A stretch of DNA of 64,000 bases from DASSUW01 sp963803335 (GCA_963803335.1 CAWDME010000011.1:186001-250000); one strand, 5' to 3'; numbered from the stretch's first letter, positions 34,213 to 42,095 are shown. A program made the numbers and translations. The notes: generated by a model not told the origin, from the letters alone.

Positions 34213-35015
34213 CGGAAAAGCCGCACATCCTCGAACCCCCGCCGGGCGGCGGCGCCCGGAGGGTCCCGGGCGAGCGGGGCGCGGCGTTCTTCGATCTCGA
34301 CCGCACGCTGATGGCGGGCTCGTCGGCCTACCAGTTCGGCCGCGTGGCGTTCCGGGCGGGGCTGATCAACCGCCGCCGGCTGGCGGCGGACACGTGGGAG
34401 AACGTGCGGTTCCGCCTGCGCGGCTCGACCGACGAGGGCATGGAGGCGATCAAGGACCGCATCTTCGGGCTGCTCGAGGGCGTGTCCGTGCGGGACATGC
34501 AGCGGCTGGCGCCGAGCGTGCTCGCGGGCGTGCTTCCGCGGCTGTACCCGAAGATGCTGGCCATCGCCTACGAGCACCAGGACGCCGGCCGGCCGGTGTT
34601 CATCTGCACCGCCGCGTCGCAGGAGATGGCCGAGCTGATGGCCACGGTCCTGACGCTGGACGGCGCGGTCGGCACGATGTTCGAGGCCGTCGACGGCCGC
34701 TACACCGGCCGTGGCGGCGGGCCATTCAACTACCGCGAGGGCAAGGCGCAGGCGATCCGCGAGCTGGCCGAGCGCGAGGACATCGACCTGGCGGCATCGT
34801 GGGCATATTCGGACTCGGAGTCCGACCTGCCGATGCTGCGCCTCGTCGGCCATCCCGTCGCCGTCAACCCGGACGCGGAGCTGGCGCGGGCGGCGCGCGA
34901 GGAGGGCTGGGAGATCCTGCGCTTCGAGCGGCTTGGGCGGCGCCTGCGCGTGGTGGCCGCGGCGGTCGCGGTCGGCGGCATCGGGTCGGTCGCGCTGCAG
35001 AGGTCGCGGGCGTGA
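34209..35015 (+). CDS. HAD-IB family hydrolase (SerB-like)
   Basis: A 268-residue phosphatase of HAD subfamily IB. Motif I is AAFFDLDRTLMAGSS (Asp at about residue 29), motif II ICTAASQEM and motif IV YSDSESDLPML. The C-terminus has a hydrophobic stretch (VVAAAVAVGGIGSVAL) that could touch the membrane. Members of this subfamily dephosphorylate small molecules or lipids (phosphoserine phosphatase, or lysophospholipid-related enzymes fused to PlsC in mycobacteria). Start is a GTG overlapping the thiolase stop, and its own stop overlaps the next GTG. The link to fatty-acid genes is suggestive only. Confidence 0.88.
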   Translation: MTEKPHILEPPPGGGARRVPGERGAAFFDLDRTLMAGSSAYQFGRVAFRAGLINRRRLAADTWENVRFRLRGSTDEGMEAIKDRIFGLLEGVSVRDMQRLAPSVLAGVLPRLYPKMLAIAYEHQDAGRPVFICTAASQEMAELMATVLTLDGAVGTMFEAVDGRYTGRGGGPFNYREGKAQAIRELAEREDIDLAASWAYSDSESDLPMLRLVGHPVAVNPDAELARAAREEGWEILRFERLGRRLRVVAAAVAVGGIGSVALQRSRA

Positions 35016-36115
35016 GCGAGCTGACCGCCGAGCAGGAGGAGATCCGCGCGCTGGCGCGGCGGTTCGCCGACGAGAAGATCGCGCCGTTCGCCGCCGAGTG
35101 GGACCGCGGGCACGTGTTCCCGCGCGAGCTGTTCACCGAGCTCGGCGAGCTCGGGCTGATGGGCGTGTGCGTGCCGGAGGAACACGGCGGCGCGGGCGCG
35201 GACTTCCTCTCCTACGTGTTGGTGCTGGAGGAGCTCTCGCGGGCCGACGCGGGCGTCGGCGTGACCGTGGCCGTGCACACCAGCGCGTGCACACTGCCGC
35301 TGCTCGCGCACGGCTCGCCGTACGTGGACGCGCTGGCCGCGGGAGAGGAGATCGGGGCGTTCGCGCTGACCGAGGCCGGGTCGGGCTCGGACGCGTCCGC
35401 GATGCGCACGCGAGCGGTCGACGGCGTGATCACCGGCGCCAAGCAGTGGATCACCAACGGCTCGTACGCAGCGACCTTCATCGTCTTCGCCCGCGAGGAG
35501 GAACGCATCAGCGCGTTCGTGGTGCGGGCGGGCGCCCACGGGTTCGCCGTCACGCGCGAGGAGGAGAAGATGGGCCTGAACTCCTCCTCGACCGCCGACC
35601 TCGTGTTCGAGGACACGCCGGCCGAGCGGCTCGGCGAGCCCGGCGCGGGGATGCGGATCGCGCTGTCGACGCTGGACGGCGGGCGGATCGGCATCGCCGC
35701 CCAGGCGGTCGGCATCGCGCAGGCGGCGCTCGACATGGCGACGGCCTACGCCAAAGAGCGCCGCGCGTTCGGCGGCCCGATCGCGCGGCTCGGCCCGATC
35801 CAGGAGAAGCTCGCCGAGATGCAGACCGAGATCGAGGCAGCACGGGCGCTGGTGTGGCGCGCCGCGCGTCTGAAGGAGGCGGGGCGCCCGCACACCGTCG
35901 AGGGCGCGCAGGCGAAGCTGTTCGCCAGCGCGGTCGCGCGTCGCCAGACCGGCGAGGCGATCCAGGTCCTGGGCGGCTACGGCTACACGAAGGAGTTCCC
36001 CGCCGAGCGCTACTACCGCGACGCGAAGGTCACGGAGATCTACGAGGGAACGAGCGAGATCCAGCGGCTCGTGATCGCCCGCGCGCTGCTCGGCGAGGCG
36101 ATGCGAGGCTCCTGA
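35012..36115 (+). CDS. Acyl-CoA dehydrogenase
   Basis: A 367-residue acyl-CoA dehydrogenase, the second in the window. Motifs: GVCVPEEHGGAGADFLSYV, AFALTEAGSGSDASAM, WITNGSYA, KMGLNSSSTADL, KERRAFGGPIARLGP, VLGGYGYTKEFPAERYYRD and IYEGTSEIQ. It should oxidise a short- or branched-chain acyl-CoA and pass electrons to the ETF encoded at 61.6-63.4 kb. Start is GTG at 35012 in the HAD stop. Its GSGSDASAM loop is shorter than in the 25.5 kb paralogue, so substrate range may differ. Confidence 0.94.
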   Translation: MSELTAEQEEIRALARRFADEKIAPFAAEWDRGHVFPRELFTELGELGLMGVCVPEEHGGAGADFLSYVLVLEELSRADAGVGVTVAVHTSACTLPLLAHGSPYVDALAAGEEIGAFALTEAGSGSDASAMRTRAVDGVITGAKQWITNGSYAATFIVFAREEERISAFVVRAGAHGFAVTREEEKMGLNSSSTADLVFEDTPAERLGEPGAGMRIALSTLDGGRIGIAAQAVGIAQAALDMATAYAKERRAFGGPIARLGPIQEKLAEMQTEIEAARALVWRAARLKEAGRPHTVEGAQAKLFASAVARRQTGEAIQVLGGYGYTKEFPAERYYRDAKVTEIYEGTSEIQRLVIARALLGEAMRGS

Positions 36116-36186
36116 AACGATCCGGCGCTGCCGGTAGGTTTGCTCGCGGTTCGGTCAAGGACTCGGAGCAAAACGGAGGCTCGTGG

Positions 36187-37020
36187 ATGCCGGTACTGCG
36201 ATGGGCGGCGGTCGGAGCTCTTCTCGGAGCCGCCTTCGCGGTCGCCGGCCTCTCGCTCGCCGACCTGCTCGAAGAGCGCCTGTCGTGGCTGGCGGTGCTG
36301 ACCGCGGCCGCCGGCAGCGGCGCGACCGCTGCGGTCGCGGCGAGCACGCCGGCGATCAGCATCGGACCGCCCGCAGGCACCACGGTGCTCGGCGTCCTGG
36401 TCTTGCTCGCTCTCGTTGCTGGCGGGCTGGTGCTCTGGTTCCCGGGTGGCAAGGACCCCGGGACGATGGACACTGATCTTGGGACCGCGCTACTCGGCGG
36501 CGCCGTCGTCGCGGGCGCGGTCCTGTTCCTCCAGCGCCGGCACGATGCCGAGTGGCGGCGACTCGACGCGGCTCGTGCGGCGGAGGACGAGACGCGAAGG
36601 CTCCGCGACCAGGCGCAGATGCTGTGCGCGATGGTGCGGGACCTGACGGGCGTCGACTTCAGCGACCGCGACCTGCGAGGAACGTTCCTGCGCGGCAAGG
36701 TGCTCGTCGAAGCCAGGTTCGAAGGGTCAGTGCTGCGGCGGGCGGTGCTGACGCGCGCCAACCTCAGCGGAGCGGTGCTGCGAGGGGCAGATCTCGTGGG
36801 AGCCCAGGCGAAGCACGCCAATTTCCGCGGTGCCGTGCTCGTAGACGCGAAGCTCAGTGGCGCGCGGCTGCAGGGCGCCGACCTGCGCGGCTGCGACCTT
36901 GTCGGCGCGGAGCTCGGCGGCGCCAAGCTTGAGGGGGCCAAGTACGGCAAAACCGGCAAGGACGAGACACGTTGGCCCGAGGGCTTCGACGTCGACGCCA
37001 GTGGGGCCGTCGAGTGTTGA
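36187..37020 (+). CDS. Membrane-anchored pentapeptide-repeat protein
   Basis: A 277-residue protein with three hydrophobic segments in the first 120 residues (LGAAFAVAGLSL; VLGVLVLLALVAGGLVL; LLGGAVVAGAVLFL), a short charged helix (RRLDAARAAEDETRRLRDQA), and then a C-terminal run of A(N/D)LxG-type pentapeptides from residue 155 to 255 (LTRANLSGAVLRGADLVGA; GARLQGADLRG). Such repeats form a right-handed square helix and mediate protein contacts; function is unknown. The ATG at 36187 has GGAGG 7 bases upstream. The hicA-like gene follows after 21 bases, so they may be transcribed together. Confidence 0.85.
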   Translation: MPVLRWAAVGALLGAAFAVAGLSLADLLEERLSWLAVLTAAAGSGATAAVAASTPAISIGPPAGTTVLGVLVLLALVAGGLVLWFPGGKDPGTMDTDLGTALLGGAVVAGAVLFLQRRHDAEWRRLDAARAAEDETRRLRDQAQMLCAMVRDLTGVDFSDRDLRGTFLRGKVLVEARFEGSVLRRAVLTRANLSGAVLRGADLVGAQAKHANFRGAVLVDAKLSGARLQGADLRGCDLVGAELGGAKLEGAKYGKTGKDETRWPEGFDVDASGAVEC

Positions 37021-37041
37021 AATGATACCGGATGCGATACT

Positions 37042-37287
37042 ATGACGTTGTGCGAACGACTGAGAGACGTCCAGGCCTACCCGGGGAACACCTCCGCCGA
37101 CGAACTCAAGGAGCTCTTGGAGGATGCCGGCTTCGTGTACGAGAGCAGCGGTGGCGGAATGGCGGTCTACACGCATCACCTGTTGCCGCTGCCGATCAAC
37201 ACCCCGGACTCCGACCCTGTGCTAGCCGGCTCGGCGACGCCCGTCGCTCGGGCCATCGAGCAGGTGGTGGATTGCGATGACGATTGA
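37042..37287 (+). CDS. HicA-like small protein (putative toxin) lacking the usual GSHH motif
   Basis: An 81-residue protein whose first part (SADELKELLEDAGFVYESSG) fits the HicA/YcfA double-stranded-RNA-binding fold and which precedes a HicB-type gene with an 11-base overlap, the normal order of hicAB. In HicA toxins a histidine follows the GS of the central strand (GSHH) and is needed for mRNA cleavage; here the equivalent stretch reads GGGMAVYTHH, with histidines five residues later. It may be an inactive relative or use another geometry. No ribosome site is evident, so translation may depend on the upstream gene or on a leaderless mRNA. Confidence 0.6.
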   Translation: MTLCERLRDVQAYPGNTSADELKELLEDAGFVYESSGGGMAVYTHHLLPLPINTPDSDPVLAGSATPVARAIEQVVDCDDD

Positions 37288-37927
37288 CGACTATCTCACC
37301 CGTCGGTACACGACGATGGTCAGGCGCGACTCTGATGACCAGGGCAACTCGGGGTTCGTCGCCAGGGTGGCCGAGCTGCCGGGCTGCGTTGCCCAAGGCG
37401 CGACACGGGTCGAGGCGCTCGAGAATCTGGACGAGGCGATGCGCGCGTGGCTGGAGGTGGCGGTGAGCCGCGGCGCCGAGATCCCGGTGCCCAAGGACGA
37501 CTCCCAGTACAGCGGTCGCGTCTTGCTGCGCCTGCCCGCGTCGCTCCATGCCGAGTTGGCGCGGGCGGCAGAGGCCGAGGGCGTGAGCCTCAACCAGTTC
37601 ATGGTTGGTGCGCTGGCTGCCGCTGTGCGCTGGCTCGTGCCGGAGACGCGCGCGGTGCAGCCTGACGAGGCGTCCCAGTACGAATACGACGTCAACCCGG
37701 CGCCGAAGTACTACTACTACTCGATCTCCAAAGGCCACGCTGCGGATCAGGCTGAGTTTCTCATCGGCGAGAAGAAGGAACCGCTCTTCAGCTATTCCAA
37801 CGTTGACGCGCTGCCCCTCAATGAGTCGGCGAACGGCAAACTCAAGGCCGCAGGAGTCAAGACGGTCGGCGATCTCGTGAACAAGGCGCTCATGTACTAC
37901 GGCGTGAACGTCATCGGCGACAAGTGA
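37277..37927 (+). CDS. HicB-type antitoxin with ribbon-helix-helix and alpha-CTD-like extension
   Basis: A 216-residue protein, longer than normal HicB (about 110-140). Residues 10-70 form the HicB fold (GFVARVAELPGCVAQGATR; EALENLDEAMRAWLEVA). Residues 79-118 are a ribbon-helix-helix DNA-binding domain (GRVLLRLPASLHAELARAA; GVSLNQFMVGAL). A Tyr-rich linker (KYYYYS) follows, and residues 177-203 (VDALPLNESANGKLKAAGV, KTVGDLVNKA) resemble the first helix-hairpin-helix half of the RNA polymerase alpha C-terminal domain. It should neutralise the HicA-like partner and repress the pair. The Pro-Lys-Asp-Asp linker plus RHH closely resembles a separate protein at 41.8 kb. Confidence 0.82.
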   Translation: MTIDDYLTRRYTTMVRRDSDDQGNSGFVARVAELPGCVAQGATRVEALENLDEAMRAWLEVAVSRGAEIPVPKDDSQYSGRVLLRLPASLHAELARAAEAEGVSLNQFMVGALAAAVRWLVPETRAVQPDEASQYEYDVNPAPKYYYYSISKGHAADQAEFLIGEKKEPLFSYSNVDALPLNESANGKLKAAGVKTVGDLVNKALMYYGVNVIGDK

Positions 37928-38016
37928 GCTGCCCTCGCGGGGGGTGAGGCTGACCTCCGTCTCGGACGCAGGGTGCCTCCGTGGAAGCGGCGGCCGCCGG
38001 GATCGATGGTCTCGGT

Positions 38017-38634
38017 ATGGACACGACCCTCACCCATGAACCTGCCTGGCGTGCCGTCCTGCGGCCGCTGATAACCGCCCGCGGCTGGACGGCGCTCACC
38101 CACAACCTCCTCGGCCTGCCGCTCGGCGTGGCCTATTTCACGTGGCTCGTCACGGGGCTCGCGACCGGTCTCGGCCTCGCCATCACGCTGCTCGGCATCC
38201 CGATCCTCACGCTCGTGTTCGCCACTGTTCGGCCGCTGCTCGCGCTCGAGCGCGGGCTGGCCAACTCGATGCTCGGCGCCGACATCCCGGCGTCCGGCCT
38301 GGCGCCCGGCGGTCAAGGCCTGTGGGGGCGCTTGAAGGCCTACTGGAGCGACGGCGCCACCTGGCGCGGCCTCGGCTACCTGCTCGCGCGCTTCCCGGTC
38401 GGTCTGTTCACGTTCGTCGTCGCCGTGACGACCTTCAGCACGGCGCTCGGCCTGATCGGCGCGCCGATCCTCGCCGCGATCGATCCGATGGAGCTCGGCA
38501 TCTGGCAGCCCGACACCTGGTACGAGGGGATGGCGCTCGTGCCGCTCGGCCTCGGCCTGCTGCTGGCGTCCGGGTGGATCTCCGAGGGCCTGGCGGCCAT
38601 GTCGCGCTCGCTGGCGCGCTGGGGCGCACGCTAG
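38017..38634 (+). CDS. Putative sensor-domain membrane protein, stand-alone
   Basis: A 205-residue protein consisting of four hydrophobic segments in two pairs (LGVAYFTWLVTGLATGLGLA with ITLLGIPILTLVF; LLARFPVGLFTFVVAVTTF; LVPLGLGLLLASGW). This is the pattern of the putative sensor domain (PF13796-like) usually found fused to histidine kinases in actinobacteria: PLGLG, GIP, and W-x-R-L-GY motifs. Here no kinase domain is attached and none lies nearby. It may be a free sensor or scaffold. The ATG at 38017 is chosen; a GTG at 37981 is possible. Confidence 0.78.
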   Translation: MDTTLTHEPAWRAVLRPLITARGWTALTHNLLGLPLGVAYFTWLVTGLATGLGLAITLLGIPILTLVFATVRPLLALERGLANSMLGADIPASGLAPGGQGLWGRLKAYWSDGATWRGLGYLLARFPVGLFTFVVAVTTFSTALGLIGAPILAAIDPMELGIWQPDTWYEGMALVPLGLGLLLASGWISEGLAAMSRSLARWGAR

Positions 38635-38648
38635 CCCCGCCGCGCAGT

Positions 38649-38666
38649 AAGGGGGTCTGACCCCTT
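38649..38666. terminator. Palindrome AAGGGGGTCTGACCCCTT, possible terminator
   Basis: A 6-base-pair stem (AAGGGG/CCCCTT) with a 6-base loop and a following T-rich TGTGT lies 14 bases after the sensor-domain stop. Similar GGGGTC-GACCCC palindromes are widespread as repeated extragenic elements; only one copy is seen in this window. Confidence 0.5.
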
Positions 38667-38685
38667 TGTGTCAAGCCGCGGCGCG

Positions 38686-38719
38686 GCGCGGGGTCCGTCG
38701 CAGCAGGCGGACCCCGCGC
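38686..38719. terminator. Strong hairpin, possible terminator
   Basis: GCGCGGGGTCCG (38686-38697) pairs perfectly with CGGACCCCGCGC (38708-38719) around a 10-base loop. It lies 20 bases after the first palindrome in a 260-base region between the sensor-domain gene and the LysR gene. No other gene is convincing there. Confidence 0.6.
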
Positions 38720-38894
38720 AGCGCGCCGAAGGGGAGCCGGCGCGGCCGCGGTGAGTGAGCGGCCCCAGCGGCGATCAGGTCGCGCTGCCGGCCGTCCACG
38801 ATGTGGGGAGAGAGGGAGTACACGCCAGTCATCGTCCCGCCCGTGATCCATAACCGCAAATGATCTTTCGGCGGGCCTCGTATACGCTTTGCGC

Positions 38895-39866
38895 ATGCCT
38901 ATCGACGTGCGCCGCCTGCGGGTCCTGCGCGAGGTCGCCACCCACGGCTCCTTCTCCGCCGCCGCCGACGCGCTCGCGTTCACCCAGCCCGCCGTGTCCC
39001 GCCAGATCGCCACGCTTGAGGCCGAGGCACGCACGCGGCTCGTGGACCGCACCGCCCGCGGCGTCCGCCTGACGCCCGCGGGCGAGCTGCTGCTCGAGCA
39101 CGCCGACGCGATCCTCGGCCGGCTCGCCGCCGCCGAGTCCCAGCTCGAGGCGCTCGCCGAGCTGGACGCCGGCCGGCTCCGGCTCGGCTCGTTCGCCACC
39201 GCCAGCGCCACGCTGACCGCCCTCGCCATCGCCGCCTTCGCGGAGGCGCACCCGGGCATCGAGCTGCGCCTCGTCGAAGGTCGCTCGAACGAGACGCTCC
39301 CGCTGCTCGCCGCGGGCGAGATCGACCTCGCGGTCGTCACAGACGCCGGCGCCGACGCGCCGCCGGACGTGCAGCTCGAGCCGCTGATGGACGACCCGTT
39401 CTTCGTCGCCGTGCCACAGCACCACCCGCTGGCCGATGCGCCCGACATTCGGATGGAGGACCTGCGGGAGGAGACCTGGATCGAGGGCCGCCACTGCGCC
39501 GACGCGCTGATGACCGCCGCCCACGACGCCGGCTTCGAGCCGCGCATCGCCTTCGATGCCGCCGAGTGGATCGGCAAGCAGGGGCTGGTGGCGGCCGGCG
39601 TCGGCATCACGCTGATCCCGTCGCTGGCGCTCGGCACCGTGCGCGACGGCCTCGTCCTCCGCTCGCTCGGGCCCGATGGCCCGCGCCGCCACGTCTTCCT
39701 CGCCACCCACGCATGGCTGACCCCGGCGCCCGCCGTCGCACCGATGCGGGCGATTCTTCGCAGGGTCGCCCGCGAGCTCCCCCTAGACTCCATCCATGGC
39801 GACGGAGGAGCGGCAGTGGACGGAGGCGGAGCGCTGGTATCGCGAGAAGTACTCCGCCACACCTGA
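38895..39866 (+). CDS. LysR-family transcriptional regulator
   Basis: A 323-residue regulator. The winged-helix domain occupies residues 1-60 (LRVLREVATHGSFSAAADAL, then AFTQPAVSRQIATLE), followed by the linker helix and a periplasmic-binding-protein-like effector domain (GRLRLGSFATASATLTALAI; GLVAAGVGITLIPSLAL). The ATG at 38895 is favoured over the TTG at 38889. The 3' end overlaps the methylmalonyl-CoA mutase gene by 71 bases, so the last residues may not be conserved. Its target is unknown; the overlapping mutase gene is a candidate. LysR proteins normally act on a nearby divergent promoter, but the neighbouring upstream gene here reads the same way. Confidence 0.92.
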   Translation: MPIDVRRLRVLREVATHGSFSAAADALAFTQPAVSRQIATLEAEARTRLVDRTARGVRLTPAGELLLEHADAILGRLAAAESQLEALAELDAGRLRLGSFATASATLTALAIAAFAEAHPGIELRLVEGRSNETLPLLAAGEIDLAVVTDAGADAPPDVQLEPLMDDPFFVAVPQHHPLADAPDIRMEDLREETWIEGRHCADALMTAAHDAGFEPRIAFDAAEWIGKQGLVAAGVGITLIPSLALGTVRDGLVLRSLGPDGPRRHVFLATHAWLTPAPAVAPMRAILRRVARELPLDSIHGDGGAAVDGGGALVSREVLRHT

Positions 39867-41457
39867 GCGGCGCGAGTCGTTCACGACGCTCTCCGGTGAG
39901 GAGATCCGCCCGCTCTACACGCGTGAGGACCTGCCGGCGGACGAGGCGATCGGCTTCCCCGGCGAGTATCCGTTCACGCGCGGCGTGTACCCGAGCATGT
40001 ACCGGGGGCGCCTGTGGACGATGCGCCAGTTCGCGGGCTTCGGCACCGCCGAGGAGACCAACGAGCGCTTCCGCTACCTGCTCGACCACGGGCAGACCGG
40101 GCTCTCGACCGCGTTCGACATGCCGAGCCTGATGGGCCACGACTCCGACCACCCGCGCAGCCTCGGCGAGGTCGGCCGCGAGGGCGTCGCGATCGACTCG
40201 CTCGACGACATGCAGACGCTGTTTGGCGGGATCGATCTCGGCGCTGTGACGGTGTCCATGACGATCAACGCCCCCGCCGCGATCATGATGGCCTTCTACG
40301 TCGTGGCGGCGGAATTGAGTCCCACCCACCCAGTGCCGGCCCACAAGCTCGGCGGCACGATCCAGGCCGACATCCTCAAGGAGTACATCGCCCAGAAGGA
40401 GTGGTGCTTCCCGGTCGACCCGGCGATGCGCCTGCTCGGCGACCTGATCGAGTGGTCGAGCCGCGAGATGCCGCGCTGGCACCCGGTCAGCATCAGCGGC
40501 TACCACATCCGCGAGGCCGGCTCGACGGCCGCGCAGGAGCTCGCCTTCACGCTCAAGGACGGCCTCACCTACGTCGAGCAGGCGCTCGACCGCGGGCTCG
40601 ACGTCGACGACTTCGCGCCCCGCCTGAGCTTCTTCTTCAACGCGCAGATCGACTTCTTCGAGGAGATCGCCAAGTACCGGGCCGCCCGCCGCATCTGGGC
40701 GCGCGAGCTCCGCGAGACGTATGGGGCGCGCAATCCGCGCAGCTGGCTGATGCGCTTCCACACGCAGACCGCCGGCGTCAGTCTCACCGCCCAGCAGCCG
40801 CTCAACAACATCGTCCGCACGGCGATCGAGGCGCTGGCCGGCGTGCTCGGCGGCACGCAGTCGCTGCACACGAACTCCTACGACGAGGCGCTCGCGCTCC
40901 CGAGCGAGGAGGCGGTGCGGATCGCGCTCCGCACGCAGCAGGTGATCGCGCACGAGACCGGCGTCGCGAACACGATCGACCCGCTCGGCGGCGCCTACTT
41001 CATCGAGGCGCTGACGGACCAGCTCGAGCAGCGCGCGTACGACTACTTCCACCGCATCGACGAGCTCGGCGGCATGGTCGAGGCCGTCAAGGCCGGCTTC
41101 CCGCAGCGCGAGATCGCCGAGGCCGCGTACGAGCACCAGCGTGAGATCGACCGGGGCGAGCGCATCATCGTCGGCGTCAACGACTACCGCGAGGGCGGCG
41201 ACGGGGAGCTGGAGATCCTGCGCATCGACCCCGCGCTCGAGGGCAAGCAGGTCGGCCGCGTGCAGGCCGTCCGCGCACGCCGCGACGGTTCCGCGGTCGA
41301 ATCGGCGCTCGGCGAACTGCGCGCCGCGGCCGCCGACGAGCGGCACAACCTGATGCCGAACCTGCTGGCGTGTGCGCGCGTACACGCCACGGAAGGTGAA
41401 ATCGTCGAAGCCCTCCAGCAGGTCTTCGGCACGTATACGGAGACACCGGTTTTCTGA
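39796..41457 (+). CDS. mcmA1: Methylmalonyl-CoA mutase large (catalytic) subunit
   Basis: A 553-residue substrate-binding chain with the TIM-barrel domain. Typical motifs are YPFTRGVYPSMYRGRLWTMR, ETNERFRYLLDHGQTGLSTA, FDMPSLMGHDSDHP, TINAPAAIMMAFYV, and QSLHTNSYDEALALPSE. The B12-binding domain is absent and is supplied by the separate small subunit at 59.4 kb. Together they isomerise methylmalonyl-CoA and succinyl-CoA (or a related acyl-CoA such as isobutyryl- or ethylmalonyl-CoA; the exact substrate depends on active-site residues I cannot score). The stop shares one base with the next start (TGATG). Confidence 0.94.
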   Translation: MATEERQWTEAERWYREKYSATPERRESFTTLSGEEIRPLYTREDLPADEAIGFPGEYPFTRGVYPSMYRGRLWTMRQFAGFGTAEETNERFRYLLDHGQTGLSTAFDMPSLMGHDSDHPRSLGEVGREGVAIDSLDDMQTLFGGIDLGAVTVSMTINAPAAIMMAFYVVAAELSPTHPVPAHKLGGTIQADILKEYIAQKEWCFPVDPAMRLLGDLIEWSSREMPRWHPVSISGYHIREAGSTAAQELAFTLKDGLTYVEQALDRGLDVDDFAPRLSFFFNAQIDFFEEIAKYRAARRIWARELRETYGARNPRSWLMRFHTQTAGVSLTAQQPLNNIVRTAIEALAGVLGGTQSLHTNSYDEALALPSEEAVRIALRTQQVIAHETGVANTIDPLGGAYFIEALTDQLEQRAYDYFHRIDELGGMVEAVKAGFPQREIAEAAYEHQREIDRGERIIVGVNDYREGGDGELEILRIDPALEGKQVGRVQAVRARRDGSAVESALGELRAAAADERHNLMPNLLACARVHATEGEIVEALQQVFGTYTETPVF

Positions 41458-41789
41458 TGACGCGCCTACTGCCGATCGCTCTCGTCCTGTCCCTCACGCT
41501 GGCCGTCGCCGCGCCCGCGGTCGCCAAGACGCGCGGTGTGAAGGTCGGCGACAACTACTTCGTCCGCTCGAGCGGGGTGCCGCTCGTCACGGTCACGAGG
41601 GGCACCACGGTCCGCTGGACCTGGACCGGACACCACCAGCACAACGTGGTCGGGAGCGGCCCCGCGAGCTTCCAGTCGAGCGTCAAGAAGAAGGGCCACT
41701 TCGCCAAGAAGCTCACGAAGGCCGGGACCTACACCGTCTTCTGCTCGATCCATGCGGGCATGAAGATGAAGATCAAGGTCACGAAGTAG
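41457..41789 (+). CDS. Small secreted cupredoxin (plastocyanin/azurin-like)
   Basis: A 110-residue blue-copper-type protein with a signal peptide (residues 1-23, ending PAVAK). The copper ligands are visible: His62 in GHHQHNVV, then Cys96, His99 and Met102 in FCSIHAGM. KAGTYTVFCSIHAGMKM is the classic plastocyanin loop. It may carry electrons or bind copper outside the membrane. The ATG overlaps the mutase stop by one base; this coupling is probably only positional. Confidence 0.92.
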   Translation: MTRLLPIALVLSLTLAVAAPAVAKTRGVKVGDNYFVRSSGVPLVTVTRGTTVRWTWTGHHQHNVVGSGPASFQSSVKKKGHFAKKLTKAGTYTVFCSIHAGMKMKIKVTK

Positions 41790-41795
41790 CCGGCC

Positions 41796-42095
41796 TCAGG
41801 GCAAGGCGACGATGAGCAGCGCGACCGCCGTGGCGGTCGCGACGCCGACCATCACGAGGTCGACGATCACGGCGATCCGCATGAAGCGGCTGCGACCGCC
41901 CGGCACCTGCGGCGGCTCGTCGTCGCTCAGCGACTCCGACAGCGCCTGCGTGATGTAAGCGTTCAGGCTCATGCACTCGTGCTTGGCCGCCTGTGTCAGC
42001 TCGGCGTGCAGCGCGGGCGGCAACCGCAGCAGGAGGCGGCCGCTGTGTTGCGCGTCGTCCTTGGGCGTCGCGACTTCGGCGCGAGCCGTGGCCAT
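41796..42095 (-). CDS. Ribbon-helix-helix protein with C-terminal membrane anchor
   Basis: A 99-residue protein. Residues 11-20 read TPKDDAQHSG, then a ribbon-helix-helix domain (GRLLLRLPPALHAELTQAAK; MSLNAYITQALSESL) fills residues 19-57, and a single hydrophobic helix (IAVIVDLVMVGVATATAVAL) occupies about 73-96 at the very C-terminus. The topology predicts a tail-anchored protein whose DNA-binding domain faces the cytoplasm. The RHH and its PKDD linker resemble those of the HicB-type protein at 37.3 kb, and the RHH-plus-anchor resembles the tail of the sigma factor at 58.2 kb. The ATG at 42095 is preferred over the start at 42137. Function unknown. Confidence 0.8.
   Translation of the reverse strand: MATARAEVATPKDDAQHSGRLLLRLPPALHAELTQAAKHECMSLNAYITQALSESLSDDEPPQVPGGRSRFMRIAVIVDLVMVGVATATAVALLIVALP

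Noticed and set aside
37017..37041. A TTGAAA and GATACT pair before the hicA-like gene
   Set aside because: The spacing is 13 bases, too short for a normal sigma-70-type promoter, and no further support exists.
39796..39866. 71-base same-strand overlap of the LysR and mutase genes, considered as a sign of a frameshift
   Set aside because: Both proteins are complete by their motifs, and the overlap affects only the non-conserved LysR tail, so it is likely a shifted stop codon and not a break.
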